A stretch of DNA of 64,000 nt from Paraburkholderia dilworthii (GTDB lineage: Bacteria; Pseudomonadota; Gammaproteobacteria; Burkholderiales; Burkholderiaceae): positions 202,263 through 266,262 of the forward strand of contig NZ_AWZT01000003.1 in assembly GCF_000472525.1 (NCBI RefSeq), in the 5' to 3' direction. The notes under the pieces are model-generated. The model saw only the letters and a list, made by a program, of their open reading frames with translations, made no database searches and had not been told where the DNA came from. Each line of letters starts with the position of its first letter. Position 1 is the first letter of the stretch. Below are positions 37,444 through 47,702 of this stretch, piece after piece. The translations under genes were made by a program, and so were the position numbers.

Positions 37444-37901
37444 TTTTTTATCGTTCCTTGGTGCTAACTTAACCGCACGCAGCAGCCGGTGCATCCCAAT
37501 AGGAAATCGATTTGATAGGGATCGTGAATAAATGACGGTCCGACAACAGTTTCGCCAGATTTGGCGAACGTCTGATAATTGAGAAAATGCATATTCACAG
37601 ATGCGGCTGCCGATTAACCGCGTTTGGCAGCGCCATTAAATAGGAATGCAAAGATCGTGCGAGGAGGAAACGCTCGGGAAATATGCGTTACGCTAAGGCG
37701 GCCATTGCGGACGCGGTGCGAAGCCCTGTCATGCTTCTTTTGTCGACGTCGTCGACTGGCTGTATGAGCGCGCATGCCGCAAGCGCCGCTGTGTGGGCGT
37801 TGGCCATACCCGTTTGCGCATGCGCGTTACGTGGGGCAGATCAGCGGAAGCGGCGGCACGCGCGATCCTGCAGATCGCGAGCCTGCCGCGCCGCCGGTTC
37901 A
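37444..37901. promoter_or_regulatory. Upstream region of the biosynthetic operon with a palindrome
   Basis: This 458-bp gap should hold the promoter of the minus-strand operon. TTCGCCA-GATT-TGGCGAA at 37551-37568 is a perfect 7-4-7 inverted repeat, about 110 bp before the first start codon, and looks like a repressor or activator site. The region is AT-richer than its flanks. A plus-strand frame from ATG 37683, preceded by GAGGAGGAAAC, has no recognisable domain and runs into the antisense of the ThDP gene; I do not call it. No regulator gene of a known family is adjacent. Confidence 0.5.
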
Positions 37902-39617
37902 CTATTCTCGCAACTTCCGCCCCTGCTCCCGAATCTGCTCCAACGTCGCGCCGGGAGTGCTGGCCTCCTGCGGCATCCTGATCTCTATCACGGCCGCCCG
38001 CTTAGCTTCCAATGAACGCTGCAGCGCCGGCAGAAAATCTTCGGTGCGCTCCACCGTTTCGCCATGCGCACCGAACGACCGCGCGAAGGCCGCGAAGTCC
38101 GGATTCGTGAGCCCCGTTCCATGCACGCGATTCGGATAGTGCCGCTCCTGATGCATGCGGATCGTGCCGAAGTGGCCGTTGTTCACGACGATGAATAGCA
38201 CGTGCAGGTCGTATTGCATCGCCGTTGCGAGTTCTTGCGCGGCCATCATGAAGCAGCCGTCGCCGGCCAACGCCACGACTGCCCGCTGCGGATACAGCGA
38301 CTTCGCGGCGATCGCGGCCGGCACGCCGTAGCCCATCGCGCCGCTTGTCGGCGCAAGTTGTGAGCGATAGTGACGATACGAGAAATGCCGATGCAGCCAC
38401 GTCGCGTAATTGCCTGCGCCGTTCGTCAGAATAGCGTCGTCGGGAAGATGCGCGCGCAACTGCTGGATTACTTCGCCCATCTGTACATCGCCGGGAATGG
38501 GGCGAGGTTTGCGCCAATCGAGATACGCGCGATGCGCTTCTTCTGCTGCGCCGGTCCACGCGAGCTTATCGGCCGCAGGCTTTAACGCCACTAGCGCCGC
38601 CATGAGTTCCGGCATGCCGGAGACGATCGGCAGATCGGCGGCATAAACGCGTCCCAACTCTTCTGCGCTTTGATGCACGTGGATCAGTGTCTGCTTTGTC
38701 TTCGGAATGTCGAGCAGCGTATAGCCATTCGTCGTTGCTTCGCCGAGTCGCGGCCCGAGCGCGAGCAACAAGTCCGCGTCCCGGATGCGTTGCGCCAGCG
38801 CGGGATTGATGCCGAGGCCGACATCGCCCGCATAGTTCGGGTGCTCGTTATCGAGCGTGTCCTGGAAGCGGAACGCGAGGCCTATCGGCAATTGCCAGTT
38901 CTCGACGAAGCGTTGCAGGTCCGCGCATGCCTCGGGCGTCCAACCGCTGCCGCCCGCGATCACCATCGGCCGTTGCGCGGCATCCAGCAACTCACGCAGC
39001 TTCTCGATTTGCGCCGTCGACGGCGACGCGGCCACGCGCTGATAACGAGGTGCGCCAGGTACAACGTCGCATGCATCGCTCAGCACGTCTTCGGGCAACG
39101 ACAGCACCACCGGCCCGGGCCGCCCCGATGTCGCCGTGTGAAACGCATGGCTCAGATACTCGGGAATGCGTTTCGGATCGTCGATCTGCGCGACCCACTT
39201 CGCCATCTGACCGAACATGCGCCGATAGTCGATCTCCTGAAAAGCCTCGCGGTCGAGATGCTCGCGGGCGCATTGGCCGATCAGCAGAATCATCGGCGTG
39301 GAGTCCTGAAACGCGGTGTGCACGCCGATCGATGCATGCGTCGCGCCCGGTCCTCGCGTAACGAGTGCGACGCCTGGGCGTCCTGTCAGTTTGCCAACTG
39401 CCTCCGCCATGTTCGCGGCCGCCGCTTCATGGCGGCAGACAATCGTCTGGACGCGCTCCGTCTCGTCGTGCAATGAATCGAGCACCGCGAGGAAACTCTC
39501 GCCGGGCACGCAGAAAACGCGTTCGACACCGTGTGTAAGCAAAGCATCGACGACGAGGCGCGCCCCAGTGGTTCGGGCGGCGGCAGTATCGGAAACGGGA
39601 GCATTCGGCAGCGACAT
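37902..39617 (-). CDS. Thiamine-pyrophosphate enzyme, acetolactate-synthase-large-subunit-like
   Basis: A 571-residue ThDP-dependent enzyme of the acetolactate synthase / benzoylformate decarboxylase / oxalyl-CoA decarboxylase family. It has Glu64 in CRHEAAAANMAEA (cofactor activation), the FCVPGESFL start, and the ThDP motif GDGCFMM ending in VVNN. The reaction cannot be fixed from motifs. No small regulatory subunit gene is next to it, so it is probably not the biosynthetic IlvB. Start ATG 39617 with GGAGG upstream. It lies upstream of the biosynthetic operon, with a 458-bp gap that argues for separate transcription. Confidence 0.85.
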   Translation of the reverse strand: MSLPNAPVSDTAAARTTGARLVVDALLTHGVERVFCVPGESFLAVLDSLHDETERVQTIVCRHEAAAANMAEAVGKLTGRPGVALVTRGPGATHASIGVHTAFQDSTPMILLIGQCAREHLDREAFQEIDYRRMFGQMAKWVAQIDDPKRIPEYLSHAFHTATSGRPGPVVLSLPEDVLSDACDVVPGAPRYQRVAASPSTAQIEKLRELLDAAQRPMVIAGGSGWTPEACADLQRFVENWQLPIGLAFRFQDTLDNEHPNYAGDVGLGINPALAQRIRDADLLLALGPRLGEATTNGYTLLDIPKTKQTLIHVHQSAEELGRVYAADLPIVSGMPELMAALVALKPAADKLAWTGAAEEAHRAYLDWRKPRPIPGDVQMGEVIQQLRAHLPDDAILTNGAGNYATWLHRHFSYRHYRSQLAPTSGAMGYGVPAAIAAKSLYPQRAVVALAGDGCFMMAAQELATAMQYDLHVLFIVVNNGHFGTIRMHQERHYPNRVHGTGLTNPDFAAFARSFGAHGETVERTEDFLPALQRSLEAKRAAVIEIRMPQEASTPGATLEQIREQGRKLRE

Positions 39618-39774
39618 TGCGGTGAGGCCTCCAGACAGTGCATGAGTGCGATGACATGCCGCATCGACTGGACAGTCAGCCGACCGGCGCTCCAACAGCT
39701 TACGCCGGGAGCATGCTCAGTGTCACGGCGCAGCGCAATGCGTGGCGGGAGCTGGCCCGACTGGCAGACGCACA

Positions 39775-39805
39775 AATAAAAAACGCGGACCCGAGGGCCC
39801 GCGTT
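39775..39805 (-). terminator. Rho-independent terminator downstream of sdaA
   Basis: On the minus strand AACGCGG...CCGCGTT forms a 7-bp stem around a 10-nt GC-rich loop, followed by TTTTTATTT. It ends the gcv-sdaA transcription unit. Confidence 0.75.
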
Positions 39806-39849
39806 ACTTACATCGCGGAACACGCCGCGTTTGGCAATCAGCAGTCAGC

Positions 39850-39898
39850 AACCCGCAACCCGCAACCCGCGACCCGCGACCCGCGACCCGCGACCCGC
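39850..39898. repeat. Seven tandem heptamers (RACCCGC)
   Basis: Three AACCCGC units are followed by four GACCCGC units with no interruption. It lies 30 bp after the sdaA stop, inside the 310-bp gap before the ThDP gene, which otherwise holds only the terminator. Copy number is likely to vary between strains. Confidence 0.9.
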
Positions 39899-39927
39899 GA
39901 TCAGCGCGAGCATCGTGCACTCAACAA

Positions 39928-41316
39928 TCAACACTCGACGATATTCACCGCCAACCCGCCGCGCGACGTCTCCTTGTACTTCGTCTTCATATCGGCGCCG
40001 GTCTCGCGCATGGTCTTGATGACCGAATCGAGCGACACGTAATGACTGCCGTCGCCGCGCAACGCCATGCGCGCCGCGTTGACCGCTTTCACCGACGCCA
40101 TCGCATTGCGCTCGATGCACGGAATCTGCACCATGCCGCCGACCGGATCGCACGTGAGGCCGAGGTTATGCTCCATGCCGATTTCCGCCGCGTTTTCGAC
40201 CTGCTTCGGCGTGCCGCCCATCACCGCGGCGAGTGCGCCCGCGGCCATCGAGCACGCGACGCCCACCTCGCCCTGACAGCCCACTTCGGCGCCGGAAATC
40301 GACGCGTTCAGCTTGTACAGAATGCCGATCGCGGCCGCCGTCATTAGAAAGTCGATCACGCCTTGCTGATTCGAGCCGGGCATGAAGCGCGTGTAGTAAT
40401 GCAGCACTGCGGGAATGATGCCGGCCGCGCCGTTGGTCGGCGCAGTGACGACACGGCCGCCCGCGGCGTTTTCTTCATTGACGGCAATTGCGTAGAGGTT
40501 GATCCAGTCGACCATCGACAGCGGATCGCGCAGCGCAAGTTCAGGGTTGCCCGACAGCGCGCGATACAGCTGCGGCGCGCGGCGCTTTACCTGGAACGGG
40601 CCGGGCAGATTGCCGTCCGCATCTGGATTGTTGATGCCGCAGCCGCGCGACACGCACGATTGCATCACGTCCCAGATCTTCAGCAGACCCGCACGCGTTT
40701 CCTCTTCGGTATGCCAGACGCGCTCGTTTTCCCACATCAATTGCGCAATGCTTTTGCCGGTCGATTCGCACAGCGCAAGCAATTCGTTGCCGCTGCGAAA
40801 CGAATGCGGCAATTGGTCGACGGCGGCGAGCACTTTGGTGTTCGGTGCGCCGGCCGTCACCACAAATCCGCCGCCCACGGACAGATACGTCGACTCGCGC
40901 AAGGTCTCGCCTTGCGCATCGAATGCGCGCAGCTTGAGACCGTTCGGATGTTCAGGCAGCGCCTGACGGTAAAACGAAATGTGATCCTTCTGCACGAACG
41001 GCACCTCGTGCGTGCCGAGCAATGGGAGCTTGCGCGTGGTGCGCACCGCTTCGAGCCGTTGCGCGATGGTGTCGGGGTCGACGGTGTCGGGCGCGTCGCC
41101 CATCAGGCCGAGCATCACGCCGCGATCGGTGCCGTGCCCTTTGCCCGTTGCGCCGAGCGATCCATACAGATCGACCTTCACCGACGCGGTGTTCGCGAGC
41201 AGCCCGTCACGTTCGAGCCCTTGCGCGAACATCAGCGCCGCGCGCATCGGCCCGACCGTATGCGAACTTGACGGACCAATGCCGATTTTGAAGAGATCGA
41301 ACACGCTGACTGCCAT
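39928..41316 (-). CDS. sdaA: L-serine ammonia-lyase (L-serine dehydratase)
   Basis: Iron-sulfur enzyme that converts L-serine to pyruvate and ammonia. The 462-residue protein is the single-chain type: an N-terminal beta domain ([24 protein letters not shown]) joined to the alpha domain with the Cys residues expected to bind the 4Fe-4S cluster ([32 protein letters not shown]). AGGGAGCAG precedes the ATG. It is the last gene of the glycine-cleavage group. Glycine cleavage gives methylene-THF, which makes serine, and this enzyme drains serine to pyruvate, so the gene order has metabolic sense. Confidence 0.95.
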   Translation of the reverse strand: MAVSVFDLFKIGIGPSSSHTVGPMRAALMFAQGLERDGLLANTASVKVDLYGSLGATGKGHGTDRGVMLGLMGDAPDTVDPDTIAQRLEAVRTTRKLPLLGTHEVPFVQKDHISFYRQALPEHPNGLKLRAFDAQGETLRESTYLSVGGGFVVTAGAPNTKVLAAVDQLPHSFRSGNELLALCESTGKSIAQLMWENERVWHTEEETRAGLLKIWDVMQSCVSRGCGINNPDADGNLPGPFQVKRRAPQLYRALSGNPELALRDPLSMVDWINLYAIAVNEENAAGGRVVTAPTNGAAGIIPAVLHYYTRFMPGSNQQGVIDFLMTAAAIGILYKLNASISGAEVGCQGEVGVACSMAAGALAAVMGGTPKQVENAAEIGMEHNLGLTCDPVGGMVQIPCIERNAMASVKAVNAARMALRGDGSHYVSLDSVIKTMRETGADMKTKYKETSRGGLAVNIVEC

Positions 41317-41344
41317 TTACTGCTCCCTGCTGATCAAAGTTGGT

Positions 41345-42475
41345 TTATCGCGCCGGCATCGGCAAACACACGGCGAGCCACGCGGGCGGCGTCGGTGCAA
41401 GCTGTAGCGCGATCGGCGTATAGCGTCCGTCAAGACGCGCCGCCAGATGAAACAGTTCCGTCGCATTCTTCGGGTCCCACTGACCCGAGTAACCGGGCAA
41501 GCCGGCTTCGCGACGTTTTGCGTCGAATGCGATGCTCGAATGCACGAATTCCTCATGCGTCTTGCTGCCGGCCGCATACGGCGCGAGCCAGTTGAGCGCG
41601 GCTTGCAGCGACGCGCCGTTCGCGCCTTTCTCCGGCAGCCAGTTACGGTTGTGGCGACGCGCGGCGAGCGCCGCCGTGACGAGCGGCTGCAGATCGTAAG
41701 TGACGTAGTGCAGCGCGTCACGTTCGGTGAAATCGATCGTCGAACCATCTGGCTCGATGTTGTCGCCAACATGCTCGACAAAAAGACGCTGCGCCGCGTT
41801 GATCATCTTGCGGTTGTCGAGCGTAAAGGCGGCCATCGCTATCAGTTTGATCCGGTGACTCTGCCAGTTGTTCCGGTAATTGCCCTTTAAAGGACGCGGC
41901 TGCTCGTCGATCTCCGCGATATAGCCGTTCGCGAGCTTGGTGAGAAACGCCATCGACGCGTTGCGCGTTTTCACAGGCAGCGCGCTCGCGGTCATGTCGT
42001 ACGCGAGGATCAGCCCTTCGAAATGCGTTTCGTCTATTGGATTGAAACTCGGTTGATAGGTCGTGACCCATGCGTACAGCAAGCGGTCGACGAGCTTCAG
42101 GTAGCGGTCGTCGCTGGTGGCGCGCCAGGCGAGCGCGGCGTCGCGCAGCAACGCGAGATCTTTTTCCGCCTCGACGCTCTGGTCGTAGATGCCCTCGTGC
42201 GGCAACGTGCCTTCAGTATGCAGTTTGGCCCGCGCATGGGGCTTGTCGTTCAGATGCGCGAGCACATTGCTCACCAGTGCCTTCACGCCGGGATCGGCGT
42301 TCGTGCGCTCGCTGGTTTGCCATGCGGGCGCCGCACAAAAATTCATCGCGGCCTGCGCCTGTCGCAGCGGCAGCAACACGGTTGCGCCGGCGAACAGCAA
42401 GACGCGGGCTTGCCGCCACGCCTGCACTCGCGTTGCCTCGGCCGGGCTTTGCATCAATCGCACCTTTCGCACCAT
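41345..42475 (-). CDS. Secreted alginate-lyase-family protein
   Basis: A 376-residue protein with an N-terminal signal sequence (VRKVRLMQ... ARVLLFAGATVLLPLRQAQA, cleavage near residue 43). The rest has the alpha/alpha-barrel pattern of the alginate lyase family (PF05426), including GNYRNNWQSHRIKLIAMAAF near residue 198 and DGSTIDFTERDALHYVTYDL near 243. The conserved NN and H of the active site are visible, with His in QSHR shifted relative to AlgL. It would act on a polysaccharide in the periplasm. It sits between gcvP (115 bp) and sdaA (28 bp) in the same direction, which is metabolically unexpected. GAGGAG precedes the start. Confidence 0.75.
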   Translation of the reverse strand: MVRKVRLMQSPAEATRVQAWRQARVLLFAGATVLLPLRQAQAAMNFCAAPAWQTSERTNADPGVKALVSNVLAHLNDKPHARAKLHTEGTLPHEGIYDQSVEAEKDLALLRDAALAWRATSDDRYLKLVDRLLYAWVTTYQPSFNPIDETHFEGLILAYDMTASALPVKTRNASMAFLTKLANGYIAEIDEQPRPLKGNYRNNWQSHRIKLIAMAAFTLDNRKMINAAQRLFVEHVGDNIEPDGSTIDFTERDALHYVTYDLQPLVTAALAARRHNRNWLPEKGANGASLQAALNWLAPYAAGSKTHEEFVHSSIAFDAKRREAGLPGYSGQWDPKNATELFHLAARLDGRYTPIALQLAPTPPAWLAVCLPMPAR

Positions 42476-42590
42476 GCGAAACTCCTCGTTGGGCTGATTC
42501 GGTGTGTGATGTTAGCCGTTTGCGGCGTGAAGCGACAGAAGCGCTCACCGCCCGCTTACAACGTGCGGGCGATGCGCGGCAACGGCGGTG

Positions 42591-45527
42591 TTACTCGTAA
42601 TCGGCGACCGGCACGCAGGAGCAGAACAGGTTGCGATCGCCATACACGTTGTCCGCGCGGCCAACCGGCGGCCAGTACTTCTTCGCGATCAACGTGGGCA
42701 GAGGATACGCGGCCGTTTCGCGCGCATACGCATGCTTCCACTCGTCGGAGATCACAACTGCGGCCGTGTGCGGCGCGTGCTTCAGCGGATTGTCTTCGCG
42801 GTCCGAGCGGCCTTCTTCGACCGCGCGAATTTCCTCGCGAATCGCGATCATCGCTTCGATGAAACGGTCGAGTTCTTCCTTCGATTCCGATTCGGTCGGC
42901 TCGACCATCAGCGTGCCCGGCACCGGGAAGCTCATGGTCGGCGCATGGAAGCCGTAGTCGGCGAGGCGCTTCGCGACGTCGTCCACGGTGATGCCGCTAG
43001 TTTCCTTGATCGGGCGCAGATCGAGAATGCACTCATGCGCGACGAGTCCGCCGGGGCCCGAGTACAGCACCGGATAATGCGGCGCGAGTTTCTTCGCGAC
43101 GTAGTTCGCATTGAGGATCGCGGTTTCGGTCGCGGCGGTGAGGTTCTTCGCGCCCATCATCGCGATGTACATCCACGAGATCGGCAGGATCGATGCCGAG
43201 CCATACGGTGCGCCGGATACTGCGCCGATGCCGTTCGGTGCGCGCTCGTAGCCCGACGAAATCTGGTTCGGCAGGAACGGCGCGAGATGCGCACCGACCG
43301 CGACCGGACCGACGCCCGGTCCGCCGCCGCCGTGCGGAATACAAAACGTCTTGTGCAGATTCAAGTGCGAGACGTCGCCGCCGAACTGGCCGGGCGCCGT
43401 CAGGCCGACCATCGCGTTCATGTTCGCGCCGTCCACATAGACCTGACCGCCGTGCGCGTGCACGATTTCGCAGATTTCGCGGACGTTCTGCTCGAACACG
43501 CCATGCGTGGACGGATACGTGATCATGATCGCTGCGAGCTTGTCGGCGTGCTGATCGGCTTTCTTCTTCAGGTCTTCGATATCGACGTTGCCTTGCGCGT
43601 CGCATGCCACCACCACGACCTGCATGCCGGCCATTTGCGCCGACGCCGGGTTCGTACCATGCGCCGAAGCGGGAATCAGGCATACATTGCGATGCGCTTC
43701 GCCGCGCGACGCATGGTACGCGTGGATGATCAAGAGGCCCGCGTACTCGCCTTGCGAACCGGCATTCGGTTGCAGCGACACCGCTGCGTAGCCGGTTGCG
43801 GCGACCAGCATTTCTTCGAGCTGATCGATCATTTCGCGGTAGCCGACGGTTTGTTCAGCCGGCGCGAACGGATGAATCTGACCGAACTCGGGCCACGTGA
43901 CCGGCAGCATTTCGGACGTTGCGTTCAGCTTCATCGTGCACGAGCCGAGCGGGATCATCGAACGATCAAGCGCGAGATCCTTGTCCGACAGGCTGCGCAG
44001 ATAGCGCAGCATTTCCGTTTCCGAATGATGGCGGTTGAACACATGGTGCGTGAGATGCGCGCTCGTGCGTTCGAGCGTGGCGGGGACGGAGGCCGTATTC
44101 GAAGCCGTGATCGCGGCGTCGAGCGCGTCGACTTGCGGCACGTCTTTCGCGCCCGCGGCTTCGGCGAACACGGCCAACAGATCGGAGAGATCGCGGCGCG
44201 ACGTGGTTTCGTCGACCGACACGCCGACTTGCGTATCGCTCACGCGGCGCAGGTTGATGCGCTTCGCTTTCGCTGCGTCGTGCAGCGCTTGCGTGCGCGC
44301 GCCTGTGTCGAACGTGAGCGTATCGAAGAACGTTTCGTTGACTAGCGAGTAGCCCAACTCTTTCGCGCCTTCCGCGAGTAACGCGGCGATGCGGTTCACG
44401 CGCAGCGCGATTGTCTTCAGACCGCGCGGGCCGTGATAGACCGCGTACATGCTGGCCATGATCGCGAGCAGCGCTTGCGCGGTACACACATTCGACGTCG
44501 CCTTCTCGCGACGAATGTGCTGTTCGCGCGTTTGCAGCGCGAGACGCAGCGCGGGATTACCTTGTGCGTCGACCGTCACGCCGACGAGACGGCCCGGCAT
44601 CTGACGCTTGAATACGTCGCGCACGGCAAGATAAGCCGCATGCGGGCCGCCGAAACCGACCGGCACGCCGAAGCGCTGCGTATTGCCGACGGCCACGTCC
44701 GCGCCCCATTCGCCAGGCGGCGTGAGAACGGTTAACGCAAGCAGATCAGCGGCGACCACTACATGGCCGCCCGCCGCGTGGATCGCTTCGGTCAGCGCGC
44801 GGTAATCGCGTACGTCGCCGTTCACGCCCGGATATTGCAGCAGCACGCCGAACGCATTCGCGGTCGCGGCTTCTGCTGCCGGTCCGACCTTCACTTCGAT
44901 GCCGACCGGCGTGGCGCGTGTTTTCACGACTTCGATGGTTTGCGGCAGCACGTCGTCGGCGACGAAGAACACGTTCGACTTCGGCTTGCCGACGCGTTGC
45001 AGCAGCGTCATCGCTTCGGCCGCGGCGGTCGCCTCGTCGAGCAGCGACGCGTTCGAGATCGCGAGGCCCGTCAGGTCGACCACCATCTGCTGGAAGTTCA
45101 GCAGCGCTTCGAGACGGCCCTGCGAAATTTCCGGCTGATACGGCGTATACGCCGTGTACCACGCGGGATTCTCGAGCACGTTACGCAAGATCACCGTCGG
45201 CGTGTGCGCGTTGTAATAACCCTGTCCGATGTACGAGCGGAACACCTGGTTCTTGTCCGCGAGTTCGCGCAACGCGGCGAGCGCTTCCGCTTCGCTCTTT
45301 GGCTGCGCGAAGGGACCCAGCGGCAGTGGTTCGGTGCGGCGGATCGTCTTCGGAATGACGGCGTCGATCAGCGTGGCGCGCGACGCGAAGCCCAACGCTT
45401 CGAGCATCGCTTGCTGGTCGGCCGCATCGGGGCCGATGTGCCGTTCAGCGAAGGCGTCATGCACTTCGAGCGCGGCGAGCGAGAGAGGAGTGCGGTTCAT
45501 CAGACGATCCGGGTGTTCGAGCTTCAT
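42591..45527 (-). CDS. gcvP: Glycine dehydrogenase (decarboxylating), P-protein
   Basis: PLP enzyme of the glycine cleavage system; it decarboxylates glycine and passes the aminomethyl group to the lipoyl arm of GcvH. The 978 residues are the full homodimeric type. The PLP lysine is Lys726 in [17 protein letters not shown]. The N-terminus FAERHIGP is canonical. Start ATG 45527 is chosen over upstream in-frame codons because AGGAACACCC precedes it and it matches the family start. Control is through the riboswitch ahead of gcvT. Confidence 0.97.
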   Translation of the reverse strand: MKLEHPDRLMNRTPLSLAALEVHDAFAERHIGPDAADQQAMLEALGFASRATLIDAVIPKTIRRTEPLPLGPFAQPKSEAEALAALRELADKNQVFRSYIGQGYYNAHTPTVILRNVLENPAWYTAYTPYQPEISQGRLEALLNFQQMVVDLTGLAISNASLLDEATAAAEAMTLLQRVGKPKSNVFFVADDVLPQTIEVVKTRATPVGIEVKVGPAAEAATANAFGVLLQYPGVNGDVRDYRALTEAIHAAGGHVVVAADLLALTVLTPPGEWGADVAVGNTQRFGVPVGFGGPHAAYLAVRDVFKRQMPGRLVGVTVDAQGNPALRLALQTREQHIRREKATSNVCTAQALLAIMASMYAVYHGPRGLKTIALRVNRIAALLAEGAKELGYSLVNETFFDTLTFDTGARTQALHDAAKAKRINLRRVSDTQVGVSVDETTSRRDLSDLLAVFAEAAGAKDVPQVDALDAAITASNTASVPATLERTSAHLTHHVFNRHHSETEMLRYLRSLSDKDLALDRSMIPLGSCTMKLNATSEMLPVTWPEFGQIHPFAPAEQTVGYREMIDQLEEMLVAATGYAAVSLQPNAGSQGEYAGLLIIHAYHASRGEAHRNVCLIPASAHGTNPASAQMAGMQVVVVACDAQGNVDIEDLKKKADQHADKLAAIMITYPSTHGVFEQNVREICEIVHAHGGQVYVDGANMNAMVGLTAPGQFGGDVSHLNLHKTFCIPHGGGGPGVGPVAVGAHLAPFLPNQISSGYERAPNGIGAVSGAPYGSASILPISWMYIAMMGAKNLTAATETAILNANYVAKKLAPHYPVLYSGPGGLVAHECILDLRPIKETSGITVDDVAKRLADYGFHAPTMSFPVPGTLMVEPTESESKEELDRFIEAMIAIREEIRAVEEGRSDREDNPLKHAPHTAAVVISDEWKHAYARETAAYPLPTLIAKKYWPPVGRADNVYGDRNLFCSCVPVADYE

Positions 45528-45690
45528 GGGTGTTCCTGGCGGTGCGGCTGTCCGTGCTGGACCGTCCCCAAACCTGTCGCTTTGCGCAAGGTTTCCCTTA
45601 CCGATCATGTCCAAGGGGACTTCCTTCGGGGCGCGGTCCGGCGTGTTTCACGACGGACGCGCCGCACCTGTCGGGTTATATAAAAGTGAA

Positions 45691-46071
45691 TCAGGCGCCG
45701 ATCGACTTCGTATACGCGTCGGCGTCGATCAAACGGTCCAGCGCCGCGTCCGAGGCCGGCTTGATCTTGAAGAGCCAGCTTTCGTACGGTGCGCTGTTGA
45801 CCGAATCGGGCGTATCGGCCACAGCGGTATTTGCTTCGATGATTTCGCCCGAGACCGGCGCGTAAATATCCGAAGCGGCTTTGACCGATTCGATCACGGC
45901 GACCGTATCGCCGGCCGTGACCGTCTTGCCCAGTTCCTGGACTTCGAAGAAGACGATATCGCCGAGCGCTTCCTGCGCGTGGTCGGTAATGCCGACCGTC
46001 AGCGTGCCGTCCGCTTCGGTGCGGACCCATTCGTGCGATTCGGTGTATTTCAGATCGGCCGGGATGCTCAT
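45691..46071 (-). CDS. gcvH: Glycine cleavage system H protein
   Basis: Lipoyl carrier of the glycine cleavage system, 126 residues. Lys64 in [14 protein letters not shown] is the lipoylated residue, and the surrounding hammerhead fold pattern ([28 protein letters not shown]) is complete. AGGAGC lies just before the ATG. It lies between gcvT (77 bp upstream) and gcvP (163 bp downstream). The gap to gcvP holds a GGACCG...CGGTCC inverted repeat. Confidence 0.97.
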   Translation of the reverse strand: MSIPADLKYTESHEWVRTEADGTLTVGITDHAQEALGDIVFFEVQELGKTVTAGDTVAVIESVKAASDIYAPVSGEIIEANTAVADTPDSVNSAPYESWLFKIKPASDAALDRLIDADAYTKSIGA

Positions 46072-46148
46072 CGGATGCTCCTATGCGGTGTGATTCGGTA
46101 TGGACTAAAGACTGGGAAAAGACGCACGCGCCGGCTGCTTGCAGCGGT

Positions 46149-47267
46149 TCAACTCGCTGCGAGCACTTTGCCGTTGCGCACGAACGGCAGTTTTACCACG
46201 CTTGCGGGGACGGATTTGTCACGAATCTGAACGTGAACGGTGTCGCCTGGCTGCACGCCTTTCGGCACGCGCGCAAAGGCGATGGATTCCTGCATCGTCG
46301 GGGAGAATGTGCCGCTCGTGATTTCGCCTTCGCCGTGCGGTGTGATGACCTTCTGATGCGCGCGCAGCACGCCTGCGGCCTTGCCGTTTTCTTTCAGCAG
46401 GATCAGGCCGACGAAGGCGGCGTTCGAGCCATCCACTTCCAGCTTGCTCTTGCCGACGAACTCGCGGGGCGAGGTGAGCTCGACAGTCCACGCGAGGCCG
46501 GCGTCGAGCGGCGAGATGTTGTCGTCCATGTCCTGGCCGTACAGGTTCATGCCGGCTTCGAGACGCAGCGTGTCGCGCGCGCCGAGACCGGCGGGACGCA
46601 CGCCTTGCGCTTGCAGCGCATTCCACAACGCAACCACGTGATCCGCCGGCACGATGATCTCGAAGCCGTCTTCGCCCGTGTAGCCGGTGCGGGCGACGGT
46701 CAATTCGCCGAACGGCGCCGCTTCGATGCGCGCGGCGTTAAACGGCTTCAGCGCTTCGGTGGCGGCGCGAATGGCCGGCACGGTTTGCCATACTTTCTCG
46801 CGTGCGTTCGGACCTTGCACGGCGACAATCGCGAGATCGCGGCGCGGCGTGATCGTCAGATTGAAGCCGCCCTCGTTGAGTTGCTTGAACCACGCGATGT
46901 CTTTGTCGGCGGTGCCCGCGTTGACCACCACGCGGAAATGTTCTTCGCCGAAGTAATAGACGATCAGATCGTCGATCACGCCGCCGTTCGGGTTGAGCAG
47001 ACACGAGTACAGCGCGCGGCCCGGTGTTTGCAGCTTTGCGACGTTGTTGGCGAGGGCATATTCGAAGAAGGCGCGCACGCGCTCCCCGGTGAAATCGACG
47101 ACGCACATGTGCGAGACGTCGAACATGCCGGCGTCGGTGCGCACGGCGCGATGTTCGTCGATTTGCGAGCCGTAGTTGACGGGCATGTCCCAGCCGCCGA
47201 AATCGACCATGCGTGCGTTGAGCGCGCGATGGGTGGCGTTGAGCGGAGTGTGTTTGAGTTCGGTCAT
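46149..47267 (-). CDS. gcvT: Aminomethyltransferase, T-protein
   Basis: Releases ammonia from the aminomethyl-lipoyl H-protein and gives 5,10-methylene-THF. It has 372 residues with the family motifs [44 protein letters not shown] and [14 protein letters not shown]. Start ATG 47267. It is the first gene after the tandem glycine riboswitch, whose 3' end is about 90 nt from the start codon, so the whole gcvTHP unit should be switched on by glycine. Confidence 0.97.
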   Translation of the reverse strand: MTELKHTPLNATHRALNARMVDFGGWDMPVNYGSQIDEHRAVRTDAGMFDVSHMCVVDFTGERVRAFFEYALANNVAKLQTPGRALYSCLLNPNGGVIDDLIVYYFGEEHFRVVVNAGTADKDIAWFKQLNEGGFNLTITPRRDLAIVAVQGPNAREKVWQTVPAIRAATEALKPFNAARIEAAPFGELTVARTGYTGEDGFEIIVPADHVVALWNALQAQGVRPAGLGARDTLRLEAGMNLYGQDMDDNISPLDAGLAWTVELTSPREFVGKSKLEVDGSNAAFVGLILLKENGKAAGVLRAHQKVITPHGEGEITSGTFSPTMQESIAFARVPKGVQPGDTVHVQIRDKSVPASVVKLPFVRNGKVLAAS

Positions 47268-47356
47268 GGGGCCTCGGGCGTCTCGCGAAACAAAAAAGGC
47301 CATGCGGCGCCGCGCCTCGCGGCCTGTTGGCTGCGAGCGTGGTTCTGCATGGCCCC

Positions 47357-47636
47357 TCTGTCCTCGATACCTGAGAGATTGCGCTGCCGTGGCGATGACC
47401 GGTCACGGTGAAACGCGCGCCCCTTCGGTGGGCAGCTTGCCGGTTTGCATGGCGTATGCGACGCAAACGGCTACTGCCGCTCTCCAGAGTGCGAAAAACG
47501 GCGCCTCGATGCTGCGTGGGTGTTACGTGGGCGCGGGTTTTTCGACGCGGTCGGTCCTTTTGCCTGAGAGTTTGCGGGTGTGCCCCTTCGGCGGCGCGGC
47601 CTCTCGAATTCAGCGGCCAGCGCGCTCTCCCGACGC
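47357..47636 (-). promoter_or_regulatory. Tandem glycine riboswitch upstream of gcvT
   Basis: On the minus strand, two glycine aptamers follow each other. Aptamer 1 (about 47553-47636) reads GGGAGAGCG, then CCGCCGAAGGGGCA, then ACTCTCAGGCAAAAGGACC. Aptamer 2 (about 47357-47493) reads CTGGAGAGCGGC, then CCCACCGAAGGGGC, then ATCTCTCAGGTATCGAGGACAG. Both show the hallmark bulges. The linker of about 60 nt is longer than the short linkers usual in this class, and aptamer 2 has an extended CCGTTTGC/GCAAACGG arm. Confidence 0.93.
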
Positions 47637-47702
47637 GTGCGGCGAATGTACGCGAGGGCCGGGGGCTTGTCAAATGAACGGCTTACTCGTCTTTATTTGC
47701 CC

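Noticed and set aside
37683-38015. Plus-strand open frame of 110 codons with a good ribosome-binding site
   Set aside because: It has no recognisable domain, becomes Arg-rich, and its last third is antisense to the ThDP enzyme gene. A gene remnant is possible but cannot be supported.
39850-39898. CRISPR array
   Set aside because: The units are 7 bp and directly adjacent, with no spacers and no cas genes nearby.
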